Under the pieces are notes generated by a model. That model was not told the origin of the DNA, made no database searches, and worked only from the letters and a program-made list of their open reading frames with translations. A stretch of 64,000 bases of DNA from Rhyacichthys aspro (Eukaryota > Chordata > Actinopteri > Gobiiformes > Rhyacichthyidae): assembly GCA_036850595.1 (NCBI GenBank), contig CM072153.1, forward strand, positions 10,434,169-10,498,168. The letters are read 5' to 3'. Both the position numbers and the translations under genes were made by a program. Shown piece by piece: positions 25,161 through 38,060 of the stretch (the first letter of the stretch is position 1; every line of letters starts with the position of its first letter).

Positions 25161-28100
25161 ATCTTTGAATGAATATGACCAATGGGGCTATTTACTCTTA
25201 CACAATACTTTTACTGAGCTACATTTTACTACACTTGCTTAACCAGGTGTTATTGAGTAAAAAATGACTGGCAGTGGTCGCCTCTGTCACATGTCTCAAA
25301 GCAATCACAGCACAAAAAAGTTTCACAGAGAGCATGAGGTAATGCAATAGCAACATCAATGATAGCTAACAATAATAACAATAGTTTTGGGAAAATTAGG
25401 CAAATTATGATTTATTTTTGCTCTACTTCTTGTGCAAAAAATCTAATGAGGACTAGTTGTTAACACTGTTACAAACAATTTATGTAATAAATTTTGTACA
25501 GTTTTTGGCTGAAGTAGGTACAATGTCGAACAACCTTATACATGTTAGATAAATTCAGTAAAAATTATATTCTTATACCACTGCATGGCTATACCATGGT
25601 AATGACTCCATGTGGTATAGTACTCAAACATATGACTTTACTAATAATGCCTCTTATTCTGGTGCAAATGTGAATAGTGGAATGTATACACAGCTGCAGA
25701 TGAACTTGTGTTTGTCTAATATGTTTTTAGAAGATGAGTTGTGATTTTGGTGGCACTGACCCATAAAAAGCATGTGGTGCAGGGAGAGGGGCCTCTCACA
25801 TCTTTACTTGCTTCACTGGTCTCTCTTTCGGCTTCTCCTCCTTTTCCACACATCTATCTTCCATATTGGTCTCACTCAAACTAGGACATCCTCCCGATAA
25901 TATAACCCCCACGACCCCAGTGCAGTCTTACCTTGTAGTCCTCTCTCCCCTTTCCCTCCTCTCTGAAAGGGAGAAAGAATGCTAAGCCCGCACAAATCTC
26001 CGTCATTATTAGTTTTACAGGAGCGGGGCTCAAGTCACCGAGAGGCCCCCAGCTTCACTTACACAAAGGCCAGAGTGAAGAGAAAGAATAGGAGAAAAAC
26101 GAGCAAGCACAAAGGGGAGATAGAGAGAGACAGTGGGTGAGGGTGGGTGAGAGCTGTGCATGAATGAATGGGTGGGAAAGTAGAGAGAGATTAGCTTGTT
26201 GAGCATAAGCACTGGGCAGATGTGCTTTAGGTGTAGTTGAAGCTTGTGTGCAGCAAGTCTTTTTGGTTTTTAGCTGTTTGAATTATTGTTAAGTCACTGG
26301 GTTGTATATTATTGTTATCTTAGCAGATCAGTTACTTTGCAAGTTCTTTGTTCAGTAATCTCCCCATTGTCCTTAACCGTTCATGTTGTTGCTGTCAACG
26401 ATGTATGATATTTGGATGTAGCATACGAAAATACGAAAAAAGACGATATTTTTCACTTTTTATTGAGCTTGTGTTAACGTAAATGTACTGTAATGCAGGG
26501 CTTATGACATAAAATATCACCTGAGATAAAGATGGTATTTAAGATGTCATTATTAAAACACAATCTGTGTGAAAGACAGAAGAAGCCAGGGCAGCACAAC
26601 AACACATTTGAGCCAAAATGGAAAGATTATGCTGCATTTAGGCCGTTTGTTTATACACGCATGGCATTCTCACTAAACAAAATGCAAACTTTTCAATCTG
26701 GCTGAAGAGCTATTTTAGTTTCATTGTGGCATCTTTTTCGTTGCCATGTAAATTGTGAATAGTGTGTTCTCAGGGAAAACAATGACAGTTGCATCCATGA
26801 AAACTATTGGCTGCTGGATACACACAGCGAGTAGAACAACATTGGCCAAAGTCAATGTTCTGGTACTATAATGTTAGAACTGTATAAATCCACACTGATG
26901 CTTCATTGTTTTTTGGCACTGCACCAGAAAACCACAGGAAAAAAAAAAGTCTGATTTTTATGGCCTAGCAAACAGCTCTCAACAGCTGAGTGTATCCGTA
27001 TGAATTGATTGTTTTGTATATGGTCCGTCAGAGATAATTTCTAGGACCATTTTTGCATGTAGTCTTTGCAGTGAGAATCTTTCTAGCAAATAGAGTTTCT
27101 ACTTCAACACATTTCTCAGTAGCATAAAGGTGACAGAGAAATTTAAGAACACCAAAAAAATGTACATAAAACTTGCACACCGCTCTTCTGTCCTGAGGCT
27201 CTTTTGATTTGCTGCAAAAGAAAAAGAGCTGTGAAAGTAGAAGTAAAAAAAAATGAACCCTGCCAGAATAATATTTAGCTCTGTTCTTTATTATCTTGAT
27301 GCTGTGTTATTCATTTTCTCTTGGTTCAGAGAAACTACAGCTGGATATCTCCCAACACATGGGGCCTGATATTCCCACATATGTTCTCACATACATTACC
27401 CATATCCTGCCTCTGTTACATATGGAATGTATATACATGATGTAGAAATAAACTAAACACAATGATACAGTACAAGTGACAGAATAAACACGTATCAACT
27501 ACAGGCAAAGAATTCACATACACTCACGTACTGTAAGTCCAAAGGGGCACACAAAATGTTGCCACGGCTAAACAGGAAATGACATAGATTCTGGACACGG
27601 GATCAGTTTAAATGACTGGCTCTTACAGTTGCATATAAACAAGATTCTGAAAGTTAAACAAGATCTTGACAAGCCAGAGAGGAAGGAAAACTTGGAGATA
27701 AAGGAAATACTCAAGTGCTCAGAGACAGGCTCCAAGCTCAAAAGACTCAAATTCCTTTTATCTGAGAGTCGCTCTAGGGAGACACTGATGTACTGCAGTT
27801 CTTTTTTCTTTTCTTTTCTTTTTTTTTTTTTGCAGGGTGGAGTGTCTGTGAGCCTCAGGGGCTTCATACCACATGATGTGAAGACTTATTCCGGTCCAGA
27901 TTCGAAGTGTAAGGCCTGGTCCAGAGGCGGATCAGACTTTGCGGTCAGAGCAACACTTATGGCACATGTGACAATTATACAAGCATGGTTAATGTGATTT
28001 ACACAAGCCAAATGTGTGGCGTATGTTTGATAATGAAGTCCAGCCTGGGCATCTGGACAAAATATGTGCAGCACAACAAACCGTTCATGTTAAAAGTTAG

Positions 28101-31100
28101 CTTATGTGTGACATACAAAGCATAACAAATTCAGTAATGTAAAGTTTACCTACACAGGTTTGAAATCAGCTGGATTTGATTTCTGGAGGTTTTTCTCACT
28201 GGTTGTTTTTAATGTCTGTGACTTTTGAAAGAACTTGCGTATTAATATTCACGCCTTTTATGTAGAATATATGTATGTAATCCATATTTAAAACAATGTC
28301 TCCAGAACATTTACAGCTCTTAGTGAATCTGGTGGGGAAATTTCAGATTTAGTTTAGTTAGAATGTTTTATAAAAGAATGATATTTTGACATACACCGCT
28401 GAAATTATACATATGACTTATGTGATGCATTGTTTTCAACTACTAAATGTATAAAAAAAACTACTAAATGTATAACAAAACTTTGCACAGGGCTCCTTGA
28501 AGTCTTGCAACAACCAACAATAAAATAAAGCGTAATATTTGGCAGTGAATTTTGTATTTGTATTTGTAGTTTGTAAATGAGGATTAGGCCTGTCAAAACC
28601 ATTCTCCCCTAAATTGGCTATGTCAGCTTGGGTCAAAGGACAGCTGTGATTCATGGCTGTGAGTAAAAGCTTCTGGATTTAGTTTGCTCTTGTGTGCCAT
28701 AAACTTTAACCATACATCAATAACTGTTCTGCAAGAACAATGCATATAATTAGTCACAATGCATATAAATTGTACTTCATACTTAATATTAACCTCCACA
28801 GTAATTTGCAAGGGTGCACTATGCTCATCAAACGAAGGCTTCTACTCCAAAAGTTTCCACTGAGTGATTTTGTTTAATGTGTGTCTTTTAGGTTTCAAGC
28901 TCGGAGCGGCTGAGGAGCCAGATAAATCTCTGAGTTAATGACTGTTTTACTAGCAGCAGAGTGGAAGTCTTGTTTGTGTTTGAACAATGTGATAGCCATG
29001 AACCCACACACACACACACACAGTTAAATGTACTGTACGGAGCAGTATTGTCTGTTATATATTTTATGTTACAGTAAAGAAAGAATGTGAGCATATAAGG
29101 CGCCATTCACTTTAACTGGATATCAGCACCAGTCTGTACAGATGTAATACTATCACATACTGTGCCGCTGTATCTACAAGTAGCTTTTCAAAGTGACTTA
29201 TTGTTGTTCCCTGTGCCTTTGAACAGTTGCCATAATGTGTGTGGGCTGTAAAGCAAGAAAGCAGTGCGATTAGAGGAAACAAACAGCAAGCTAGATGACA
29301 GAGGAAGTGCACATAGTGTTGATACAAGAGATGATTGACTATCATACTGTAGACTAAACAACCTCTTGGCTTACATTCCTCCATGTGCATAATAAAGTTA
29401 TAAAGAATAAAGTGGCTAAAACAAAGACATGTGAAGATATTTCATGTTGAACTGATGATGTGCTGGTATTTATGTTGAAGATTTGTGTTGAGACTTTCTT
29501 TGAGGCACAAAGGCAAACTTGGAAGCTAAGTCTGGACATTTTGCAATTTTTTTGAATTTATGGAACCTAAGACTAAACCTAGGGTTAAATCAAGATTTAT
29601 GGGACTAAAGTGGGACTGAAATCAGGCCTGAACCAAGATTTATGCTTCATTGGGATTGCTGTTTCAAAGAATACACTAAACACACATCAAAAAGAGATGC
29701 TAGACCCAGAAGTGTTTAGAATTCAACCAGACATTTCTCATTTCTGAACATGTTATAATGATTATGCTTCTTAGCCCCTTTACAGCAGTGACCTGTTGCC
29801 ATCTGTGGAGGAGGTGCTCTGGTCTGGTGGCTAGTTACGCTCATTAGGCTAAACCCCCTGCCGCACAGCCAATCGCTCCCAATTACCACTGTGTCTTTTT
29901 CTTCCCCTTTAATCAGAGTGAAGGTTTGAGCCTAAACTGCAATTCTTTCTCTGGGTCCCCTTCAGGACTATTTCACTCCTGTGTCATTATCCTTTTCGTT
30001 CTAATGATCCTAAACAACACAAAGTGGAGCTCTGTTTCCTCTCTGTACTTACCAAGTATAACTACCACTCTGCTGCATTTACTTTTTAACATTCCACAGT
30101 AGTATTTTCCACTTTTCCTCTCTCCTCTACTACATACTGTAATTTGAATTTCACCTTTGCCTATCGGGCACCACATTTCTCTTCTGTTCCTGCAGCTACC
30201 AACCTCTCAGGTAGCTGCACTGCATTCCACCACATGACCCCTAGAGTGCAAGGTCACCTCAGAAGAAAGGAGAAAGATTTAAATACTATTTCAGCTGTTT
30301 CTATAGCGACACTGAGCTGCCCCTTTCCAGTATGGGGTCAGAGCATCCTGGAGGTGTAGCTTCAGTGGTTGCTGTCAGACTTCAAAGCACTTCTTGGAGT
30401 ATTGTATTATATTGGAGATGATGGTGCAAGGGTCAGTGTAGACAGAGCTATTTCCCTGCTGCTACACTTGCACTACAGCAGGGCAGAAGTCAATGGCCTG
30501 AAGTGGAAGTAAGTAGATATGTGCTTGTGAACAGGCAACAAGTGAAAATAAAACTTTTAAAAAAAGTATGAGATACTGTTGCCAATTAACACAATTACCA
30601 CCAAAACCCATCAACCTGGTTTTATGGAAAAAAAAAAAAATATATATATATATCATGTGTCTCATCGAGCTAAGTTCACACAGATAGAATGACATTTTTA
30701 AGGAGAAAAAGAAAAAGACACAAAAAAGGCAACTACGCTGAAGAGAAATAGGCTAATTATGTATTTTACTGTAAAAGTAATATCTACTATCTATTTACTT
30801 CTAGGTGTAAATTACTAGTGTATTGGGATCATGCTGTATGATTAATTTCATTTTATAGTGGGCTGTTTTTGCCTCCTGAAACCTGTTGGTGGAAGTGCAG
30901 ATTGCAGTTCCACACTGCACACTTCTCCCTTTTCAAAGCATGTGAACAGCTATGAAAACCTGCAGGGACATGCTGTTGTCTATAAACAAACCCAGTGCAA
31001 ATAGTTCTGATGGGCACTTCATCCAATGCCCTTTACCTTCAGGCAAGTGTGTTTAAAAAGACATGAGAGTGCCTCTTCTCCAGCAGTGCTCAGTTTGTTT

Positions 31101-31743
31101 GCTCTGAGAAGCTGTTGGAATACTTTAACCAAAACAGCTCTTTTTATGGGCCTTTTTCACCAAAGGCACAAAATGCTGTTTCACATCTAACTCGACTATT
31201 TCCTATGATCCATGAATGCTTTATATGTTAGGACAGACTCCGGTACTGAAGAAAAAGATTAAACTCTCACATGTGTCAAAACACAGTGGAAGTGTTTGCT
31301 GGACTGGAAATACTGCTTACACCAACCAGTCCTCTCCCTCTGAAAATATATGACCTCTTCTTTTTCTCTTTTTCATGTTGACTTTTCATGGATTTTTTTC
31401 TTCAGACAATCAAAGCCTGGTAGTATTGTTTTTTTTAAATTTGGTTTCTGTTTGTAAACTTAAGCTGCAGTCTTTTATCGCTGATTTATGAGCAGTAACA
31501 TTATCTATTTGTATTGTGTTTATCTGTTGTCTCTTGGGCCTGTGGAAGATTGTGTTGCTCCTTAATCACTTTAAAACTAGAGAGTATCTTCAGTGAGTAA
31601 TTGGCTGCCATTTTGGATATTTATATGTTGACATTCTGATGTAGGATACTCAGAATGAAAGTAAATGTAGGTGATATAGTGGATAATCTTTGTATGTAAT
31701 TCAGCTACAATGGTAATGTTAATGGTAAATACAATTCAAAAAT
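25161..31743. other. Intergenic stretch between wfdc1 and the transporter gene
   Basis: About 6.6 kb with short microsatellites ((CA)n near 29004, (TA)n near 30640), homopolymer tracts and only short, unsupported reading frames. No exon or mobile element is confidently identified. Confidence 0.5.
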
Positions 31744-32522
31744 CTTTATTATCCAACAGAATTACGTACAAGCTCCTAATTTTAAACATTGAAGACTTTG
31801 CACATATTGTCCACTAGGGGGCAGTTATCAGGGAAAATTATATGCATTTTGCCATTGTCAATTGTTCAATTTGAATGTATGTTAAGAAATATTTACATTA
31901 CATCAACAAAATATTAATATATCCAGTGTATAGCTGTTAGAGGGTCAAGGAAAATCGTCCGATGTTCCTAAAATAATGGTCATATGTCCTGTGAAATGTT
32001 AATGACAGCATGCTCTAACATTAGAGATGCTAGTACTTTTAGAATTAAAAATGTAATACCAGAGTTCTGTCACTGGATGGAGCTAAAGTCATGCTTTGCC
32101 ACTGACAATCTTCAGTCATTTCCAATGTAGGAAGGCCTGAAACAAGTGCTATCACTTTAACCCATGTAATGAAAGATTTTTCTCATTGAACATAAAGAAA
32201 AACAAGGTTCCCGTCTCTTTGTAAATGATTTACAGTTTTTCTCAATCGCTTTAACACATTTATCCAATCAAATTTACAAAACAACTGACACATATCCCCA
32301 AACAGAGGCTCTTTGGACAATTAGCACATTTGCAAATGGTTGTTTTGATTAGATAAATGTTTATAGATGTGCAGCTCTTGTATTTATCCCTTAGGAAAAA
32401 CAGCAAGGGACAATCATACAGTCTCTGTTCATTCAACATTATCTATACTCATGTCACGTCATTTCTGTTGGTATTTTCTCAGCTCTGTGACTTTGTCCAC
32501 TCTTGTCTGTATGCTTACAGGG

Positions 32523-35500
32523 TCAGTTGGGGCTTGACCTCTGATCGCTGCGGTTCATCTGGTGCAGAAGGAGCAAGAAGAGGACGGAAATGAAGAGGGC
32601 TGCCCCTGCCATCAGGAATCCCGCTCCGTAGTCATTCATCTGGTCAATAAAGAACCCTAAAGAAAAAGAAAAAAAAACAAAGTGTCTAGACTCCTCGCAC
32701 AGTCCAATTAGATATTTCAAAATTATGTTAACATTCTGCAGAGAGTAAAGACAGTGAAGGAAAAGATTATACAAAGATTAATTTTACCCAAAGGCTTTAA
32801 TGCTTGAGCCTTCCTCTCTGGAAGGAAACATAATTAGCACGCTTTGATGCATCCTCTACATCCATCAAGTCCTGGTCTTCAAAGTGGTGGAAGGGCTCAA
32901 AGTAGTGAAGGGTGCAGTAAATAAGTTGGAAACAGCTCGCGTGTCGGAAGGGTTATATATGTGTTCATTTATAAATAGTACACTGCGTCTAAATGTGCAT
33001 CTAGCTCAAGCTAATTAGCACTTAACTTTGGGGGTCAGGTTTAGCTTCTAGCTTTTCATGAGATGTAATTTTCAAAGAAGACAGTTTGCTTTTGGCTTTT
33101 CATTGGCACTTGTCAGTCTATATGTCGCATTTAACTGTAATGTAATAAATACAACAGTGGCAAAGCTCTTATTAAGTAGTCAGGGGATTTAAATAGATGT
33201 AGGACACACAAACCCACTCTTTTTTTTCTCTCTGTTTTTTGTAAATCTATTTATAGCTGATTTTCTGAACTGCTCAAATTTGTTTTGTGGTGGGTTTCCC
33301 CTTGCCCGGCTGATTTACGGGTGGCTGTGCTCAGAGCCAGGGAACCTTTTGGCAGAGGTTGAAATGCTTGGCTGCCAAAGTCATGCAGGCTGTATTTACT
33401 AATGTGGTCCAGAGTTGCATGTGAAAATGGGTCATAACCTCGGTAATGGAACAGGCCTGTTTGTAGGGCTTTGTTGTGCGGCTGTGGCTGCTGTTTTGCC
33501 TCAGACAGAAGAAAAACAAAAGACTGTAAGCTGTAGATAAAATGCTAGTTTAGTTCAATACCACTGTCTAGAGAATAATGATAAAAGCACATTGGGAAAA
33601 TACTCGGCAATGTGCTAAATGCATAAATTGATTGAGCTGTTGTTTTGAGCCTGTACAGAGAGATGTTAAGAATTCATCAAAGCTCATACTCCAACATGTC
33701 AAACCCTGTCTTTTGATGGTGACAGAGTTTTGCATTACTAGCATAAACCATTTCCGTTGTGTGCGTTTTGTTGGTTGTAATATTTGCAAAACCTCAAAAA
33801 AGATTGAAAATAATAGAAAATAACATACTATTAAAAAGCAACAGGCCATGAAATGAACACAAGACACATGAGGGATCGCCATATAGATTGCTCTGTGAAT
33901 ATATCAACCCTGAATCCAATGTAATACATTCAGACAAAATCCAGGATTAATAGAACTGCACATCAAGTAGGTATAAAACCTCATTGTGGGTTAAAAAGGC
34001 TCACTGGGCTGTGGTGATGATGAATAAAGCCGTAATCCCATCAGAGAACCAGATAATACCACATTTGACACAGTAACCTTGACAAAATCATATCTCCCTG
34101 GTTTAATGGTTGGAAGAATCACAAGGAATTTTACAGCAAAGTCAATCTACACAGAAGGTTCTCTCTAAATCAAAGCATGTTCCTCTCTCACCAGCTATAG
34201 GCGGTCCCAGCAGGCCTCCACTGCTGCGAATCAGCATGAAGAACCCCAGTGCGCTGCCGAGCTGGTGGACTCCCACCACCTCGGCCAGTACGGTGATATG
34301 GATGGCCACTGTGGCGCCGAACACTAGACCAAAGGCTGCGCTGAAGACGGCCAGCTCTAGGAAGGATGAAGCCAGCGGGCAGAGGAGTAGGACAGAGGCC
34401 AGAAGAATGACTGTAGCTATTAACTGGTGCACCTTTGAGACACAATGTTACAGCTCTGGTTAATTTAGCTCTGGTTTAAACGTAGGATTAGTCCTACTTA
34501 AATGCAGTGCAGCTGGGAACACTTGATGGGTGTCAATTAAGTAAAGTTATTTCCTGTAGATAAAAGTCAACAATAAATGAATACTTAGAAACAAAAAATA
34601 CCAATGTATGTACTACATTTACACTTCATATTCTTTCTCTTCTCTTTCCACTTTCTGTATCTGACTGGTAATATACAGTAATACAGACAGGTAGGTGGCG
34701 CAAATAAAGACTCATTGAATATGTGCCAAGAACAAAATATCATGGAATATATTTTTCAAGTGTTTTTTACACCGATCAGGTATAACATTATGACCACCTG
34801 CCTAAAATTGTGTTGGTCCCACTTTTGCTACAAAAACAGCCCTGACCTGTTGAGGTGTGGACTCCATTAGACCCCTGTGTGTGTGCTGTGGTATCAGGCA
34901 CCAGATGTTAGCAGTAAATCCTTTAAGTCCTGTAAGTTGCGAGGTGGGGCCTCCAAGGACTTAGACCAGACCACCTTCTTCCATTGCTCTGTGGTCCAGT
35001 TCTGAGCCAGCCTTCACTCCCCATGTGCATCAGTGAGTCTTGGCCTCTGTTCATTCCTTGGGGCACGCTTGCACATTTTTTCTTCTACTAACACATCAAC
35101 TTTGAAGAAAAATGTTCACCTGTTGCCTAATATATCCCACTCACTAAAAGGTGCCAGGATGAAGAGATAATCAGTGTTATTCACTTGACCTGTCAGTGGT
35201 CATAATGTTATGCCTGATCGGTGTATATAATGGCACTATTGTGATACAAAAGTATTAATAAAAATTTGCTAGTATAATACTTTACATTCAATCAATAGGT
35301 GAGCTACTATAACCCTGAAATTAAATTAAAATTTCTGCTGCAAACTACGAACAAATATGATATATTAATGACCTTTTATATGTATAATTTTATAATTTTA
35401 TATATAAACTGTGCACTACTGGAGGAGAAGCACACTTGAACTAAATAGATTTCCTTTCAGTTTTTGCTGGGTTTCTTTATAGACTAAAACATGCCACCAA

Positions 35501-37385
35501 AAAAACAAAAACTAAACACCCCTTGTGCATTGATTATCATTTTCCATGCTCCTACCTTTAACTTCCCAATCTATGTGAAAGAAACTTTGGAAACAAAGCT
35601 ATTGTGAATAAAGCCTTTTTTAATTGTACTTTCATTTTATAAGCCCTTTTTTCTTGGTGTGTGTGCTCTACTCCCCCTGCTGGTAGTTGTTGGAGGCAAT
35701 TTTTAAAAGTCAAAATAGCCGCTATAAATGTATGTTCGCTAACATTTTTTCTTATACAGTTCAAATTAAGGTAATCTGTTTTAGCAAAAGAAATCAGTCA
35801 TATTTATATTTATGTGTGCAATTGTAAACTGGACTTACAGTCTGTATGATTCTCAGGTTTGCCACCCAACCGAACACCACTCTCCCAGCCAGGTCCAGCA
35901 CCGAGGATATAGACATGAGTGCCGCTGACTGGTACTCCTCTACCCCTCTACTGCGGGCATATGGAACCAGGAAAAGTGATGGCGCGAAGAAACCCAGAGC
36001 AGCAAACACCCCAAACATGGAGTAGACCATGAACCGTGCATTAGTTATAAGAGTGAAGTCTACATAGTAAAGGATTTTGGACTTTTTTGAGACATTTTCT
36101 GAAGGTTCCTCTTTAGATAGTCCGTCCTCTTTATGTAAACATGTAGATTTCTGTTGCATTTCCATCTCCTCTCCATTCGCCCTGACCTCTTTTAGGTGTG
36201 CAAAGTCTCTGCTTGCTTTCAGAGGCCGCAGCAGAATCCCGCACACACACAGGTTAAGCTGCAGACCGCCCAGGATCAGCAAAGCGCCTCTCCAAGAGTA
36301 ACTGTCAATCAGCAGCTGGGACAGGGGCGTGAGGACAAACGTGAGGATACACTCTCCAGCGCTGGCCAAAGCATTAGCCATAGGGCGCCTACGGTCAAAG
36401 TACAGGCCCAGCATGGTGACAGTGGGGGTCCAGGTCAAAGCGTAGCCAAAACCTGCAGAGAAAACAAATGAAGAATCCAAATGATAAATATTACATAAAT
36501 CTAGATGTGTACTAATCCGCATACCGTTAAGGAAGCCAACTGTCAAGTAGAGCTCAAAGAGATTTCTGGCAAATGACCCAGTTATCACTCCGATGCTGCA
36601 GATCAGTCCACCAATCATCACCACAGAGCGATGGCTGTAGCGAGCACTAAGGGCAGAGGCTAATGGAGCTGTAACACAGAAATATAACACATGATGCTCT
36701 GTAGTTTACAGCAAAGATAGTAAAGGCAATAACAGGTTCCGCTGAGGAATTGCAATACAAATCTATAACATAATATGACATTTTAGAAAAGGCAAGCTGA
36801 GGTGTTGTGTAGTTTCGTCAGGTGTTGGAGGGAGACACCTTGTGGCCAGTGATTGAACATTTGTCTTTGAGCATCTATCATACTGCTTTGTGCTACGGAC
36901 AGCTTTGATTGCAGTTCCTGAAAGCTAAAATGTGTAAATGAATCCTATTTTAGTGCTACACAGTAAGTAGTAGAATCCATGTTTACCCTGACTCTAACTG
37001 GACTTTTAGCCATCCATAATAGTTTTGTTGTACTGTCTTTTCTTCTGTTAGCAAAAACATGCCTCTTCCCCGTGTAGGCAAAGAGTTATGATTACTATGT
37101 GTCTTACAGGAACGCTTTGAGATAATCACCTACAACATGAATAGTGGCCACAGCAATCGATGTGATCCAAGATGCTGTTGTCGCTGTGGTCCCAAAGTAA
37201 TGGTGTATCTCAACATAAAATACACCAAAGGACTTGATAACCCCAAAGGTGAGTCCAAAAACCACGAAGCAGGAGAGCAGGATGAACCAGGCATAGCCCC
37301 CGTCAGGCGCTGGTGCCACTGGCTGAGCTGGTGGGGGGCCCAGAGCTGCCCTTGCCCTCTTTCTCTTCACCACTGAACTGTCCAT
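32523..37385 (-). CDS. Monocarboxylate transporter (SLC16 family, MCT6/MCT7-like), five coding exons, complete
   Basis: Coding exons: 37385-37130, 36668-36525, 36452-35839, 34432-34192 and 32656-32523. All borders are GT/AG with matching phases, giving 462 residues. The ATG directly follows a CTGCAG acceptor, so the 5' UTR is spliced. Features: the family signature DGGYAW at 28-33 before TM1; repeated hydrophobic helices; RRRPMANALASAGE after TM4; a charged cytoplasmic loop at about 211-260; and D320/R324 in TM8 (LDLAGR), matching the D302/R306 pair needed for transport in MCT1. SLC16 proteins are 12-helix plasma-membrane carriers of the major facilitator superfamily; members 1-4 move lactate with protons. 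The closest human sequences I recall are SLC16A6 (MCT7; shared TGECILTF-like and LGFFAPSLF tracts) and SLC16A5 (MCT6). Substrate and exact orthology are not decided here. Confidence 0.92.
34770..35223 (-). mobile_element. Internally deleted Tc1/mariner-like DNA transposon
   Basis: The ends form near-perfect inverted repeats of about 28 bases: CACCGATCAGGTATAACATT at the left, and the complement of AATGTTATGCCTGATCGGTG at the right. TA dinucleotides flank both sides (34768-34769 and 35224-35225), as expected for Tc1/mariner target duplication. Inside, the minus strand encodes PQQVRAVFVAKVGPTQF followed by a stop, which matches the usual C-terminal end of a Tc1-type transposase (…VRAVIxAKGGPTQY). 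At 454 bases it lacks the catalytic core, so it cannot mobilise itself. It lies in the intron between coding exons 4 and 5 of the transporter gene. Confidence 0.88.
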
Positions 37386-37916
37386 CTGCAGCTATATCAG
37401 GAACTTTTTACATTTCTATCAAGAGACACAAGTGGATTTCATTAGGTTAAGGTTAATGACAGTTTTTCCCCAAAATATTTAAAATAGCTGTATGTTACAT
37501 GTAACTGTAATATTCAAACATATGTCAAGGCTGCAAGAACTCGGTACATAAATACTCGACTTTGGAGTAGCCACATTAGGTCAGACAGAAAGTTAGCGGA
37601 AAATCACTATTACTACAGTCAAATGGCAGCTTTAACACTAATCTAATGGAAGTAATCATTTGAAAAAGTGGTAAGCTGGTTTTGGTCAATGGTCAGTGAA
37701 AGTAGATTAGTATGCAAGGTAGGATTCAAAAGAAATCCTTTAGAGATTTTCAAAGATTACAATTATGATTCACCCTCGCCCAATGAGATTAGACTGAAAG
37801 AGGTTTGAGCATAAACCATAACCCTGATGATAGCTCAAGTCAAAGTAAATCACACAAACTTCACTATTGTACTCACAGGCTTAATATTAGATGAAAATGT
37901 TGCATCTGTGCCTTAC

Positions 37917-38060
37917 CTTACAGTAATACGAGTCATTGTTGTGCTCCCACAGGCCGCGCTGTGCTCTGTGTCATGACAGCTGTGTCCTCACCTGACATAA
38001 ACAGAGGTGGGAGGTCACTGAAGTGTGCCGCCGCGTTGCTTCAGAAAACACCACTCAAGG
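37917..38060 (-). promoter_or_regulatory. Probable 5' non-coding exon and promoter of the transporter gene
   Basis: On the minus strand a TAAG/GTAAGG donor ends a candidate exon at 37917. The coding exon downstream begins with an acceptor immediately before its ATG, so a separate leader exon is required. The sequence to the right (to about 38110) is locally enriched in CpG (CCGCCGCG, GCCGG). The transcription start is not determined. Confidence 0.45.

Noticed and set aside
27629..27997. Plus-strand frame of 122 codons
   Set aside because: It runs through a poly-T tract and has low-complexity, Lys/Phe-biased sequence with no splice or domain support.
35794..36690. A single 298-codon transporter reading frame as one exon
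   Set aside because: It contains a 72-base intron (36453-36524) whose length happens to keep the frame open. GT/AG sites and family alignment show two exons.
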